The notes: generated from the sequence alone by a model not told the origin. Counted from the stretch's first letter, positions 48,501 to 59,988 are shown. The stretch: DNA of 64,000 bases from Diplonema japonicum (GCA_964019335.1 OZ025687.1:1-64000); one strand, 5' to 3'. A program made the numbers and translations.

Positions 48501-50927
48501 TTTGACGGACTCAATAAGTGTATCCCGCGCTTGCGGATCGGTCGTCTGCCTCCCCTGCACCAAGCCATGCTTCGTGATCCATTCCAACCACGGAGCCCAG
48601 CAATCCTTATCATTCCGCAATGTCTCTGTGTTACCAAACACAATCAGTCCTCTCTTAGCTCTAGTTAGCATCACATTCAGCCTCCTTGGGTCGGATAAAA
48701 ACCCAACGTGGCCGCTCTGGTTCGACCTTACAGCACTGACTACGATGACTTGCTTCTCTCGTCCCTGGAACCCGTCGACGCTGTTCACCTCAAGCCCGCG
48801 ATCGGGGATACTAGCGTTGTTAGCAAATGACCTCCCTCTCCCCACACCTCTTGGGAGACCGAGCATGCGTCTCAGGAGCCTTACCTGTGCTGAGTACGGC
48901 GTAATGACACCAATGTCCGAAGGGGACAGACCCGAACTTGCGAGTAGCCCGTTCACAGTGTCGACGACTAGTTGTGCTTCTGTCTTGTTGAAGTGACTCA
49001 GGCCGTCTGGCGTGTCGGTACCGTTAACGGGCACAAAGCAAATAGGAAGCTCCTGTACAGGCCACTGGAAGCCATGCGGTGGTGGTCGCTCACTGCAATC
49101 AACACCAGAAGTGACCTTCCCTTCGTACATGGCATCAGAAGGATACGCGGCGAGCACAGGGTGCATTCGGTACTGCACAGCTAGAAGTGACGGCTGTACA
49201 CCAGCTGTGACCAATCTGTCGAATAAGGAGACCCCAAAGTGGCCCAGCTCAGCAGAACGCGACAAGATTGTAGGAGGCAGCTGCTTGTGGTCACCAACTA
49301 GAGCAACCTGTAGTGCTCCGTGCATGAGAGGCACAAGTGTCGATGGTTCTGTTGCCTGTGACGCCTCATCTATGAGTACAGCTCTGAAGGTCACTTTCTC
49401 GATGATTTCGACGCCACACCCGCTGCACGTAGCACACACTACATCAGCCTTCCTGAGCATCTGCTGCTGCATTAAGAACAACTGGTCTCGCGGCATATCT
49501 GGTGGCGCGTTGCTCGCGAAGTAGTCCAGAGTGTACTGGTTCAGATCCTGACGTACTGCCTCAGGCCTGCCTAACCTGACGACATTCACACCCGCAGCGA
49601 TGAGTCCTGACACTAAGTTGTCCACAGCTGTGTTGCTGTCAGACGTTGCAAGCACTGGACCCAGCCCTGTCGCTAACCATGACTTCAAAATTGCTATGGA
49701 TGTGTGAGTCTTCCCTGTCCCGGGAGGGCCGTGTATCAAGGAAACACGTTTCGTCAGGGCCGTCCTCAGGGCATCTTGCTGAGAACCATTCAGCTTGTGG
49801 GCACCCATGCTGCGGTCGGATCTGACCACTTCGTTGCAGCACTGTGTGACATATGTTGAGTTCTGGCTGTCTTCGTCGCACTGCTTGCCCGGAACAGGAG
49901 AGTAAAGCAGAGCATCGTGGATGGTGTGGTAGGCAGACTGGGCTGGTTTTGGTGTCTCCCTAATCTCCACCAGTCTGCGGATGGCATCCAGCTGTCTCTG
50001 CAGCGATGTCCTGTTTCCCATCTTGTCAACACGCCACAGTATCGGGCCTCGTTGGTTGAATTGCATGATGTGGTTCAGCTTAATTTGCAACCGGTCGCCC
50101 ACTGCAAGAATCTCGCCTTCAGCACCATCAAACCCGAAATCCATGGGCGACACGAGTACCGAATCGCCCTTGACAAAACAGTGTGCATTCTGGCACCTGC
50201 CCGTAAGTTGCATAGTTGTGGGCTTGCTGAAGTGGAAGCTCGCATTCATGATACCTAAGCCCTGGTCCTCAACGACATTGGGTGGCATGGAAGAGATACG
50301 CCGTAAGGACTGAGCTGCCTCTTCTAAGAACTCTTGCATGATCAAGAAGAGGAAGTGGCGGCAGTAACGGGACCTGACGTAGATTTGCTGCTGGTCGTAA
50401 GTACCAAAGTCGGTGATGTTTAGTAAGGCATCGATGATGTTCTGGATGTCGGGGTAGCTACTTTTCTGAGAGATTTGCGACAACAATCCAAGTAGGAAGC
50501 GTATATTAGGGAAGATGTTGCGTTGGTACAACGTTGACACGGCGTCCGACGCAGCTTTGATCTCTGCTTTGTGCACGCATTTCAAGACAACTTCCCTGAT
50601 CAGCTCCTGGTCCACCCTGGCCTCAGGGTCACTCACAGCAGCCTGCAGGTGCGAAACAGCAGTGCCCACATCCCCGTTGTCAAGGCACTGTCTGATCGAC
50701 GTACTGTGCCATCCGAGCGACGCAGCAATCCCAGACATCCGCTGGTCTTCTGTGAGTGATCTGGGCGCTAAACCTAGCTTTTGCTCCAGTTCTCTCATCT
50801 TCCTTCTGCGCTTTTCACTTGCTTTCGCCGCTTCCTTAGCCGCTGTATTTCCAGTTGAAGCAAGCTCAGCTGCCCTCAGCTTCCTCCTCCGCTTCTCGCT
50901 CTCCTTCGCTGCTGCGCTTCGTACCAT
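45504..50927 (-). CDS. UPF1-like SF1 helicase fused to four quasi-RRMs, PDZ-like and BMT5-like methyltransferase
   Basis: 1807 residues in one exon. The ATG at 50927 lies 7 nt after GCACTAAAG; the frame is open further upstream without support. The N-terminus has two copies of an SEKRRRK(L/M)R basic motif, then a helical domain. An SF1B helicase of the UPF1/IGHMBP2 group follows: Walker A LIHGPPGTGKTH (about residue 400), DEASQ (519), GDHKQLPPT, NSVDGFQGREKQ (717) and MLTRAKRGLIVFGN. Four quasi-RRMs (about 920-1290), a PDZ-like module (1315-1385), a BMT5/DUF2431-type methyltransferase (about 1500-1680) and a Gln/His-rich tail complete it. The combination suggests an RNP-remodelling rRNA or mRNA modifier; its actual target is unknown. 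Confidence 0.88.
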   Translation of the reverse strand: MVRSAAAKESEKRRRKLRAAELASTGNTAAKEAAKASEKRRRKMRELEQKLGLAPRSLTEDQRMSGIAASLGWHSTSIRQCLDNGDVGTAVSHLQAAVSDPEARVDQELIREVVLKCVHKAEIKAASDAVSTLYQRNIFPNIRFLLGLLSQISQKSSYPDIQNIIDALLNITDFGTYDQQQIYVRSRYCRHFLFLIMQEFLEEAAQSLRRISSMPPNVVEDQGLGIMNASFHFSKPTTMQLTGRCQNAHCFVKGDSVLVSPMDFGFDGAEGEILAVGDRLQIKLNHIMQFNQRGPILWRVDKMGNRTSLQRQLDAIRRLVEIRETPKPAQSAYHTIHDALLYSPVPGKQCDEDSQNSTYVTQCCNEVVRSDRSMGAHKLNGSQQDALRTALTKRVSLIHGPPGTGKTHTSIAILKSWLATGLGPVLATSDSNTAVDNLVSGLIAAGVNVVRLGRPEAVRQDLNQYTLDYFASNAPPDMPRDQLFLMQQQMLRKADVVCATCSGCGVEIIEKVTFRAVLIDEASQATEPSTLVPLMHGALQVALVGDHKQLPPTILSRSAELGHFGVSLFDRLVTAGVQPSLLAVQYRMHPVLAAYPSDAMYEGKVTSGVDCSERPPPHGFQWPVQELPICFVPVNGTDTPDGLSHFNKTEAQLVVDTVNGLLASSGLSPSDIGVITPYSAQVRLLRRMLGLPRGVGRGRSFANNASIPDRGLEVNSVDGFQGREKQVIVVSAVRSNQSGHVGFLSDPRRLNVMLTRAKRGLIVFGNTETLRNDKDCWAPWLEWITKHGLVQGRQTTDPQARDTLIESVKSNMPPAPIEVSQAQGLPGRGWPDFCTLKDPKSLAVGPLNAAGFRVWGVGGTHLGDVTQEGSNTTALKNCREQGASDPILVWPLNSKPAKEYTRPPTAPALVNEVKPEASNHPITLCIRMRGLPWSCNQNTLSEFFGNLTIARVNFLYDRTGKPKGECFVRFQTDEMAREAMKMDRQYMGHRFVECYLTKTALADKAEAMSVDQTKDSVYVRLRGLPFSAKEGDIVLFLAEHGITAVEGSVVIEFGSDGRHSGCATVKLVSTKHADIAVSLHRNVRFGTRYVEIFKTTESDALQAEKTHGGAGAKDSFVVKLRGLPMTSGEEDVLHFMSGVKIVPRGIHMVDNDYGRANGTCFVQLQTSTDLDAALGKDGGQMGSRYIEVHRSTVAAMSDNHPPPQEADRGGPYVVWLRGLPFTVTGVDIVKQLFPDIDIVPQGVHLVLEDDGRSHGQAYVELSSERAMRDALGKSGTLMCKNYAQQASHTGRSVDVIRSSLGGLRGAGEVLDEEDIVVKRRHPGEILGCQLDGMALAGVADGSALVRHGGEQFVGRIIRRVNDIDITDPVCLSKALASNSTADTVTLRFQHVPYVPHPYAQRIRDILTRDPTNEWSRQWMRFCTSRGVSCDPTPTTIECAIPSVGEPPVYNETTSNSHPLVGCRINLAQRQRDVVAKIGKSMMQKVDNYPMETDPVKYDRKTRVLLVGEGNFSYAASLCAHFGHAPNVAATGYDSSTEALKLPNADSNISIVKKHGATLLHDVDATRLGDLRERLGDFDSIRWNNPHSGAYPTGAENVTSNQCLLEAFLRSAVTILRPGGEIHIVSSQHSMKKWRIEEMGQPVVACVKIERHVNPFESYVSQRSRGGALPDAAHTVKIYTFQRSDDRAAGTRKHANVNMQMPPAQRQRTGGAWGRQYNQEPGQQRMQHQQHGGQKRQHWHQHGHNQNHHHQQPQQQQQLQQLQQQLQQQQQYQVPEQVPQQWQSPPQHQGSAPHNTALLMQQLQQYMN
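45894..48067 (-). repeat. Duplicated segment, copy B
   Basis: Partner of 42901-45070. Identity begins in the last residues of the methyltransferase and ends just inside the first quasi-RRM. Outside it the two genes differ: unrelated Gln-rich tails on one side, and helicase versus a short leader on the other. Confidence 0.9.
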
Positions 50928-51088
50928 TTTGTTGACTTTAGTGCTTGCGTGTTGATTTTCGAAAAAAGGATGACGATACAAAAAGAAAAATGAGGTCCAG
51001 GGAGGGAATACATGAACCAAAGGGACAGTGTTACAAGGGGTAAACGGAAAGCCTCATTGAGGTTAACAACAAAACCGCGAACGGTGAT

Positions 51089-54000
51089 CTACTGCCAATT
51101 CTTAGGCATTTGGTGTGAAGATAAGTTGAGAGAACTCTGCACTGGGGTCGACACTGCAGAAGGGGGATTGGTCCCAGGGCGGGAAACGGGGCGAGCACTT
51201 CTACGTGAGCCCGTGCGGGAGAGCTTATGTATCGAAGAAGCAACGGAGGACTTCTTGCTGCCCATCCCCCTTCCTGAGTTGCGCCCGAGTTGAATCGCTT
51301 TGTGGAATGTCTCTTCTGCTTTTCCCTTGACCTTGACGAACTCTACGTAAATCTCTTGCCCTGGTTCGCACTGCCCAAGGACCTTTTCCATCCCCTTGGA
51401 GCTGTCGATGGGCCTATTGTTAACGGACTTAAGGAAGTCACCCTTCCTCATGCCGGCCTGTGTATATATGGTCAGGTGTCAAAGGTATACCTGGTAAGCC
51501 AATCCAGCGTTCTTTACATCGCCGATCCGGACGGCACTGCCGTGTTTGCCATCCTCATCGAGCTGCAGACCGATCGTGGGCACTGTTGCAGAAGTTGTGA
51601 GCTTCAGTGACTCATCGTCAGTCATTTCAACGCCATGAATGTTGTCTCCTGGGCAGGGAATATTCTCAAGCGCTTCCTTGGTCAGTTGTACGGGAACCGG
51701 TGCTGGGAGTGGTGCAGGCGTAGGGTCTGCGTCAGCCTCTCGTAACTCCTGTTGTTTCTTAACCTATGTTGTACACATACCTGTGTAGCTGCTTGTGCAA
51801 CCAGACTGGCTTCGTGTTGCAGCGCTGCCTCTCTAACCTCGTTCTGTAGCATTGCTTCTTTAACCTCGTGCTGCAGAACTGCTTCTTTCGCTGCTTCTAG
51901 TTCCTTTGCTGTCTCCAGCTGCACTGTCACCGCCATTTCTAGCTTTCTCGCGGTCGAGCTAGCTTCCCCTTGGGCATCCCTTAGCTGCTGCTGCAGTTGA
52001 GTATTCTGCTTGTTTAGATTGTCGTGGCTAGCGTGAAGCTGGCTGTATTTGATCTTTTCAGAAGCGTAGTTGGCAAGGCTTGCCCTGGATTCCTCCTGCT
52101 GCTTCATTAACTGCTGAATCTTGGCTGTGTGCTGCTGGACCTTCGCTGTTTCATCCCTCAGCTCTTCTTTTGTGGACTCCAAAGCCGCCTGTGACATGTT
52201 CAGATTGCTTTTGATTAACTGATTCTCCGCCTGCAGCGGCCCTTCGCTGTTGGTGGCGGTTTGCAGTGCATCACGCAGCTTGTCATTGGACTCGCTGAGC
52301 TCAAGGTTCTGTTGCTCCCTGTGGCTTAGCTTCGTTGTCATGACGGTCAACTGGTCTTGGTAGTGCCTACAGTCGTTCTTCGCTTCTTCAGCTTTCTCGG
52401 TCACTTCCGCAACAGTGTTGTGCACCCACTCTCTCAACTGCGCTTCCTTGGCATGCGAACCATCTAGATCCTTCTCCTTCTCGTTCATCATGAAGTCCTT
52501 ATGCCTGTTGAGTCCTTTCAGGTGCTCGTTCTCTCGCTGAGATTCCGTCAGCTGTTCTTCCAACGCAGTTATCTTACTTACCAGCTTCTCCTGCTCTTCA
52601 ACGATCTGCTCGCACCCTGCCGTCACCTCCTGTGCCCGCTCCTGGAGGCTGTGCTCCTTCAATTCAAACAGCTTCTGCATCTCTTCAATCTTTGCCGACG
52701 ACATTTCTAGGTCGGCCTTTGTCCTGACGAAATCTCGAAGTTCATTTTCTGCCGCATCGAGGTGAGCCGCTTGCTTTAGGCATTCTTCTTCTTTCACGTC
52801 ATAGTCCTGCGCAAGCGCCTCGTATTCCTTATCCTTCTGCTCGTTTAGTAGCTGTGCTTGTGCAATCTCTTTTGTCAAAGCCTCGACTTTGTGATCCTTT
52901 GCGGCAAGGAGGGACTTTACCTCTTCTAACTTGGCACTACCTTCCCTAAGCAGCTGGATCTCCGCTACTTGGACCTGTGGTGTATTTGGTGGTCTTCAAT
53001 GCTGCCTACCTTGAGGGTTCTGAGTTCGTCGTTCCGGCGGTTGAGCTCAAGGATAGCCTTGTTCATTTCGTCCCTGCACAAGCTAAGCTCTTTGTCGCGG
53101 GCTTTTCCTTGTTCTTCCTTATCCCTGATTATTCTGCACTTTAGCCACGCCAAACATACCTTAATGTCTCGTTGTGCGCCCTTAGAGTCGCGAGCTCTTC
53201 TCTCAACTTCGTCTTCAGCTCATCCATCGTCCGTATTTTCTCTGTCGCAGCACTGAGTTCGATCTCCTTTTGCCGCAACCTCTCATGAGCCTCTTTTTCA
53301 CGCTCGTGCAACGATGCACCTCTTACCTCAGCTGACTGCAGCTGCATCCTCAAGTCTTCTGCCGACTTTAAACGCAATATTGCTGCGTTAAGCTCCCTGT
53401 CTTTTTCGGCAAGAGACACGTGCAACTCCCTTATCCTCTCATCTAAGGTCATCTCCTTCACTTCAGAGGCGTTCAGCTTCATCATAAGCTCCTCTACCTG
53501 CTTGGTCCTCTCCAAGAGCACAGTGTTCTCTCTGTCTTTCTCTTGGCACTTCAGTTCGAGCTCTGTGGACTTCTTGATGGTTGCGCCAAGTTGCTGCACT
53601 GTTTGTTCGTGCACTTCCTGGTGCTGTGCCATTTCATCTATCTTGTTCTGTAGCGACAGTGCTTTGTTGATGTAGCTTTTCTTCTCTTCACCAAAGACAT
53701 TCTTTCCTTCTTCAAGCTGGCTTAGGTGTTGCCGCTCTTGGTTTCGAAGCTGTCGTTCCTGCTTAGAGACCTGATCGTCGTACCTGCTCTGCAGTGTCGA
53801 CACTTCGATCTGCAGCTTCGCGATGGTCGATGACTTGCTTTCCGTCACTCCCTGTAACTCTGTGATCTGTCTCCTTAGGGTTGCCAACTCTGTTCTGAGC
53901 TTCTCAACAGCTTCTTTCTTCCTGTCGCACTCCTCCTTTGCCTGTCTTGCGGCCACGGTCTGATGGTCATAGGCTTCCTGCAATGCATCGTACTCCTTCC

Positions 54001-55012
54001 CTAGCTGTGCCTTTCCGTCTACCACTACATCATACTGCGACTGGATCCTTGCACATTCATTCGCGACTGACTGGTGCCTGATCGTGAACATCTCGAGAGC
54101 CTCTATCGCTTGCGTGTGTTGCTCTTTGAGCTCAATCACAGTCTCGTTGGCAATGGCCAGACTTGCTTGTTTTCTTTGGATGTCTGCATTCTTCTCTTCG
54201 ATGTCCATCCTGGCTCTGTCCACTTCTATCTTTTGCGCCTGTATCTGCGAGTCACGCACCTTCACCTCTTCTTTGAATCTCATCTCCACCTGCTCTGCCA
54301 GCGAAGCCTCCCTCCTCAACATAGCCTCTCTGGACTCCTCTTCTGTGCGCAGAGAATGTTCTCTCAGCCTCTCGATGTCTGCCTGCTGTTCAGCAACTCT
54401 CCTGTACGCCTCCTCCCGATGAGTAGCACACTCTAGTTTCAGCCGCTCGATAACAGTGTTGTGTTGCGCCATGCGTTGCGTAACCTCTTCCTGCACCCTT
54501 GCGTTCACCTGACTGTTGATATTCTCCGTGTGCATCCTCATCTGATTAGCGTGGTCGAGCTGCATCTGCCTGATTCTTTCCTGCAAAATGTTTACTTCTA
54601 CTGCACCTGAGCCCGTTGTTAGCGGAATGGAAGTAGCCACAGGCATGGGTGCAACCGAAGCAGGCAATGGTGCAGGGGAAGTGAATGCCGACACGTGTGG
54701 AGGCGATGTTAGCTGCCTCGCTGGCGTGGCGCTGATCTCCGCTGATTTGTCCGCTGGCTTGTGCGCAATGATCTGATGCAGGTTCGTAATCTGGTTAGCT
54801 GCTTTTTGTAGGTCAGACTCAGTGCTCCCAAGCTCCTTCACCTTGTGGTCGAACAAGGTTTCCAGGTTGTCAAACAGATCCTGGCTCTCTTTCAATTTCG
54901 AGAGGAGTTTCGTGACTAACTTTCCTTCGTTCGGATCCGTGCTTGCTCTACTGGGGCTCATCCTTGGTGCCTCCCACGTAGATCGCTGCATGTTAACCTT
55001 TTGGGTGTTCAT
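51089..55012 (-). CDS. Very long coiled-coil protein with C-terminal PDZ domain
   Basis: 1265 residues from five exons: 55012-53160, 53133-53010, 52974-51781, 51748-51491 and 51457-51089. Introns are 26, 35, 32 and 33 nt (donors GTATG, GTAGG, GTATG, GTATA). Apart from a Pro/Ala-rich segment near residue 110-150, most of the chain is heptad-rich coil (Glu/Gln/Lys/Leu). After the coil comes a PDZ domain split by the last intron (TIGLQLDEDGKHGSAVRIGD / AGMRKGDFLKSVNNRPIDS...YVEFVKV). The tail is basic, with Ser/Arg repeats. A tether or scaffold, golgin-like or cytoskeletal, is likely. Unspliced, this would look like four separate proteins. Confidence 0.85.
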
Positions 55013-55119
55013 CTCAAATGTAATAATAGTGTGACGAAGAATACACAAAAAAAAGGGAAACGAAAAGGAAAAGGGAAAAAAAAGTTAACAACAATACATG
55101 TACAGCAGATGAGATTTGT

Positions 55120-56076
55120 TCATCTAATTCTTCTGTCCCCTAGTTGCATCTGCAGGAGGTCTATTCTCGCTTCGAGTGAGGCACGCTCCTGGAGTGCTAC
55201 GTTGTAAGCATTCTTGATGTCTTCTACTTGGTACTGCATCGACCTCTTGTGCTTCTCTGCGGTCTCGTATGCCACGCGCCAATCCTCAGCCTCCCTCCGA
55301 ACCATGGCGGACTCCTCCCTCAGCACATCGTGATCGTTCACAAGCTGCATCCTTTCCGTTAACCTCGACTGGCGCAGCTCCTCCACTGTCAACTCTAATT
55401 CGGAAATCAGGGCTGCACGGCTGAGCAGTCTGTCCTTTTCGCCCGTCATGAGCTTGAGGTCCGTTTCTAACGCTTCGTTCGCACGTCTCTTGTCCTCAAG
55501 TTCCGCTTTGCACATATTCATCTCCTGCGCGCTCTCGTCCGAGCCAGCCATCTTCCCTTTCTCGTATGCTGTCATCACGGAATCCTTGATTTCATTCACC
55601 TGGTCGACTTGCTGCAACAGGATCTTCTTCTCCCTGTTCCATGCTGCCTCTTTTTCTGCAAACTCGGAACGCTCCCTTTTTGCAGCTTCCTCTGTCTCAA
55701 AGAGGCGCTGCGCTATTCTGTCCTGTGCAGTCGTATCGGAGCCCACTTGCCTCATTTTGTCCTGTAGACTTGCAAGTGTCCTCTTCAGGGTCTCCGCCTC
55801 CGTAGCTGCTGCGATGGCTTCCTTCCGCAAAGCTTCTTTCTCCTGTTTGACCTCTTCATAGAGCAGCTTCATCTGGTCTGTAGTCTGCCTCTCCCCTTGT
55901 AACACCCTGATAGCGTCGTTGGCTGCCTCGAGGTCTCTTTGCATATGGAGGATGATCTGCTCGCTGTTCATCACCCTAGCGGCCGCATCCTGCTCAACTG
56001 CTTCGATGTGGTCCGCTCCCGCTTCGTTGCGTGCCCTGTCCCGCAGGTACTCGTCCATAACGGAGGTGTGGAGCAT
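55120..56076 (-). CDS. Coiled-coil protein
   Basis: 318 residues in one exon. The ATG at 56076 is 5 nt after TTTTGTCAG. Almost the whole length is predicted coil (EQDAAARVMNSEQIILHMQR, LRKEAIAAATEAETL, LELTVEELRQSRLTERMQL), ending ARIDLLQMQLGDRRIR. Composition matches the adjacent coiled-coil/PDZ protein, 108 bp away, so the two may act together or share origin. No family is assigned. Confidence 0.75.
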   Translation of the reverse strand: MLHTSVMDEYLRDRARNEAGADHIEAVEQDAAARVMNSEQIILHMQRDLEAANDAIRVLQGERQTTDQMKLLYEEVKQEKEALRKEAIAAATEAETLKRTLASLQDKMRQVGSDTTAQDRIAQRLFETEEAAKRERSEFAEKEAAWNREKKILLQQVDQVNEIKDSVMTAYEKGKMAGSDESAQEMNMCKAELEDKRRANEALETDLKLMTGEKDRLLSRAALISELELTVEELRQSRLTERMQLVNDHDVLREESAMVRREAEDWRVAYETAEKHKRSMQYQVEDIKNAYNVALQERASLEARIDLLQMQLGDRRIR

Positions 56077-56130
56077 GTTTCCTGACAAAAGGAGATTGAA
56101 AAAGTATAAGCAAAAAAGAGTTATGTGATG

Positions 56131-58987
56131 TCACAGTCTTGATTTCAGCACGTTCGCAACGCTCTGGTACTTTTCAACAGCAGAGTCGCCGCTGGGATTA
56201 ATGTCAATTAATCTCAGATTCGGTGCCTCGGGCAATGCTTGTAAAAGCATGCCCATGATATCTGCCCACTCGCTGGGATCTAGAGGTGCAGCAGTCCACA
56301 TGTGAAGCACACGAAGCTTGCACATCGGTACGTACGTGATGATCTTTCTAATGACATCATACTCAAGCATGTTGTTGCTAATATCCAGGACTTCCAAAGA
56401 GGAAGACAGTAACAGTTCCAGACGGTCGGAAGTCTCTCTGCAGTCTACATTGCGCATAACCAGCTCCTTCAAGGAACCTTTGCACGCTAGCTCCGTGAGC
56501 GATGAAAACTCGGCACACGTCGACAGCTGGTTCTCTGAGATGTCCAGCACCACGATATTGCTAGTCTGAAGAGATTGCAGGAAGCTTTCCATCGACTGTG
56601 CCGCATTACCTGGGTTGGTGAATGATATTTGCAACCACACCTGCTACATTAAGGTGGACCAGGCTGGTCATGTTTGGCACGCACTCGGCAAGCAGGCCTA
56701 GCCCCTCTCCCCCTAGTTCGTTATATGACAGGTCGAGCTTCTGCAGCCCGCATGCTTTTGTAAATCCTGACTTCAGACACTCGATTCTCGACGCAAGCAT
56801 GTTGTCCTTGAGGTTTAACGCAGTGATATGATCATTGCACTTCTCTTCAATGAAGCTGTTCAGGGCGTGCATACATTTGGTGATGTTGTTGCAATCTTCA
56901 TCATTAACAGGGACATCAGCACCTGCACCTGCAAGACGGTTGCTCTCCATATTCAGGGAGGTAAGGCTTTTGTTCTGTTGTAGACTCGAGAACAGGCATT
57001 CAGCGTTGACGGGGCCCATCACGTTATTTCCGAGGGAAAGCTCTTGCAGCGTGTTATTCTCCACCAAACATGCAGCAAGGGCTGCTACTCCGGGTGACCG
57101 CCACCCGGAAACTTCCGTTCTTTTCCCTTCCTCTTCGCTCCCCTCGGGCGGTGGAAGTATAATCTTTTTGACCCCGAACTTATTTTTCTGTAGCAGCAAC
57201 GTTTTCAGTGTGTCATTCTCGCTTTGCAGCACAGCTGAAAGTGATTTGAGACCTTTGGAACCGATGTTGCATTCTGAAAGATCCAGGTACGCGATGGAGC
57301 GAAGGCCTGCTTTGGTCTTCGTTACCTCGGGCTCCGATGGCTCTTCTGGTTCCACCTCCTTGTTTGCACCTGAGCTTTCCTCTTCTTCGGCCTTGTTTTG
57401 TTCAGTACTTTCGTCGTTTTCAGCCTTTTTGCTGGCCTCATCTTTTGTCACCTGTACGTACTTCGTTCTTCGTAGAACACCATACCTCTGGCTCTGCTTC
57501 GGCTGCTGCTGCTGCCGCAGCTTCTTCCTTTGCTGCCTGTTTCGCGGCAATGCGTGCGGCTCGCTCCTCCTGCTAAAATGACCAGGGGAAAGGCATACCT
57601 CTTCCTGTGCTATCTCATCTTCCGTCTTTGGCACTGTTTTGCGCAACATTAATGCCACGAGAGCGGCACCCTCCGACTTGATAGGATTACAGGACAGATC
57701 GAGGGACTCCAAGTGTGACCACCCTGACATGCGTTGTGCTTCCTGCTGCTCCCTTTCCAGCTGCCTCTTCATCACGTTTTCTCGTTCACTGATCTCAAGC
57801 TGCTTCACGGCGGCTACAGACCCGAAGAACTCAACCACCAATGCATGCTGCTGCTCCATCTCCTCTGTTGTAAGTTCCTTTGCTTCCTGTATATGCGTTT
57901 TGAACAGGGCAACACGTTCCTCCAGCGCTGCTTGGTTTTCCTGTTCTCTGCGCTGGTTAGCTGTCAAACGAACCGGCTTCTTCTCGACTTCGTTGTCTTT
58001 GTCATCATTTTCACTGCCCTCGTCTTCGTCCTTATCTGCCTCTACCTCAGGTTCGGGGTCTTCTCCTTCCTCCTCCTCCCCTTCCTCATTTTCATCGTCT
58101 TCTCTAGCTGCTTCCAGTTCCTGTTTCACCTTCTCTGTGTATTCCTCAATGGCATCGTCTTCGTTTAGGTTTTCTGCGCTGGGCGCTTCAGGCATGCCCT
58201 CGTCCATGTCAGGAGGTGACATGGGTGGCTCGTGTTCCGGCAAAGGGCACACGATGTCCGACGATGCTAGCGACTCACAGATAAGCTTCACGGTGACAGG
58301 GCCAACACAACAATCGGATAAGCACAGCGAAACGAGGAATTTGTTGTTTTTTAAATACTCCCCCAACGCTGCCGATTCCCCTTCAGGGTCGTGGGGGATG
58401 TTGCCCGACATGTTGAGCGCCTCAAGTGTCCTGCTGTCTTTTATGGCTTCAAAGAAAGCCGCAGAGCTCTCTGGAGAAAGCTTATTGTTGCTGATGTCCA
58501 ACCGTCTGATGCTGCGGAGGTTGGTGTTCTGAAGACTGTCCATCAGCACCAGCGGGTTGTTGATGATGCCAAGGTAGTCCCACGAAGGCTTCAAGGCAAG
58601 GAGTTTTGACAAACCACCTGAGCCGGTGAAGACATAAGGAGATACATAGAGGGAGCCAAGGGAAGGGTAAGAGGCCAGCAGGGAGGGAATGCTGGTTGTG
58701 GAGAGGTTGCAAGTGGGTGCGATAGTGAGCGACATGGTGGTACTGTCGGGCTTGCTGATCTGTGCTGTGTGTAGGACACTAGGTGGTGGGATGCAGGCTG
58801 ATGGGAGCGATTTGTTCACGCCTTGCAGTGCCTCTTTGGTGCTGAACCCAACCCTGCCGATCCCTTCCAGTCTCTTTGTCATCTCAAGCTCCGTCATTTG
58901 TGCGGCCTTGATCCCCCTTGCTCCTTTGTCGCCACTACCGCATCCCCCACCAACTGTAGGCCCACAGGGCGCCCATGGCCGTGCCAT
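56131..58987 (-). CDS. Leucine-rich-repeat protein with acidic and Ala/Glu coiled-coil inserts
   Basis: 920 residues from four exons: 58987-57599, 57569-57486, 57451-56641 and 56609-56131 (introns 26 or 29, 34 and 31 nt; the last begins GTGTG). Exon 2 encodes an Ala/Glu/Arg coil (EERAARIAAKQAAKEEAAAA), which replaces an out-of-frame stretch. Ribonuclease-inhibitor-type LRRs occur in three blocks: RRLDISNNKLSPESSAAFFEA; LDLSCNPIKSEGAALVAL and LDLSECNIGSKGLKSL; LDLSYNELGGEGLGLL and VVLDISENQLS. Between them lies a highly acidic linker (EEGEEEEGEDPEPEVEADKD). The ATG follows AATCACCAG by 9 nt. A protein-interaction scaffold, possibly flagellar or regulatory, is inferred. Confidence 0.85.
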
Positions 58988-59957
58988 CGTGGCCTTCTGG
59001 TGATTGTGAAAGCGAAACGAAATAGGTGGCAGCATAAATAAAAGAACGAGAAAGTGAAATTAGTGGCGGCGGCGGGGGAGGGGATAATCGAAAAGCTCTG
59101 AAATGTTTCTTCTGAAAATACAGAAGGGGTCGATTCCATTACTGATTTTTACCTCTCTTCCCCCCCCTCCCTTTCCTCTCCCTTTTTTTAAAGGCACGGA
59201 AGCAAGAAAAGAGAAAGTGGTTTTGCTTGTGCAAGCCGTGTCATCTAAAGTAGGGTAAACGGACAAAGCTGTCTCTACTCTTTTTTTTTCTTTTTTTTTC
59301 TTTTCCCCTTGTTGCAATAACAATCTTGTTTCAAAAAACCTGTTTTACATGTTCAAGCAGAAAAAAGAAAAGAATAAAAGAAAAAGAAAAAAAAAAGCAA
59401 GGCAAAAAATAATCGCGTACCACGGCAGGAAAAAAAAAGGGGGGGATGAAGAAGAAAAGTAAAGAGGGGGCAGTGAATAAGGTAATCGTAAAGAGCGAGA
59501 GCGGGGAATTTTTCCTTTCCCCCCCCCTTTTTTTTCCTTCTTCCTTTTTTTTGCTCCACAACAAAGGTATCTAGGAACACAAAACAGAACACAGCAGATG
59601 CCTCTATCTGATGTGCAGTAGTAGTGCTGTGGCCTGTCACCTTTGGGGATGAAACCACACTCCCTCTGGGTTCACCTGAAGAACATTAAGTGAGTGCTGG
59701 CTCAGGAAACCATGCTGTCCGCCTTCGGTCTTGAGCAAAAATCTTAGCACAACGCGCAAGAAGGAACGTGAATAAGGAATATGGGGAGTGATGGCGGGGG
59801 TGCGAACAAAGGGGGGGAGGGGGAACTATTGTAGAGAGGTTTTTCGTTCTGCTTAAATGACGTTGCTATAAAAGAGGGAAGGGGGGGGGGTGAAATTACT
59901 TTTTTGCAGAAAAGAAATAAAGCAGTTGCTGACACGTTCTCATCAGGGGGGTGATTG

Positions 59958-59988
<31 letters not shown>

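Noticed and set aside
59730-59743. CTTGAGCAAAAATC resembles the complement of the dinoflagellate spliced leader
   Set aside because: Only about 13 of 14 bases match and the rest of the leader is absent; no donor GT or snRNA-like context.
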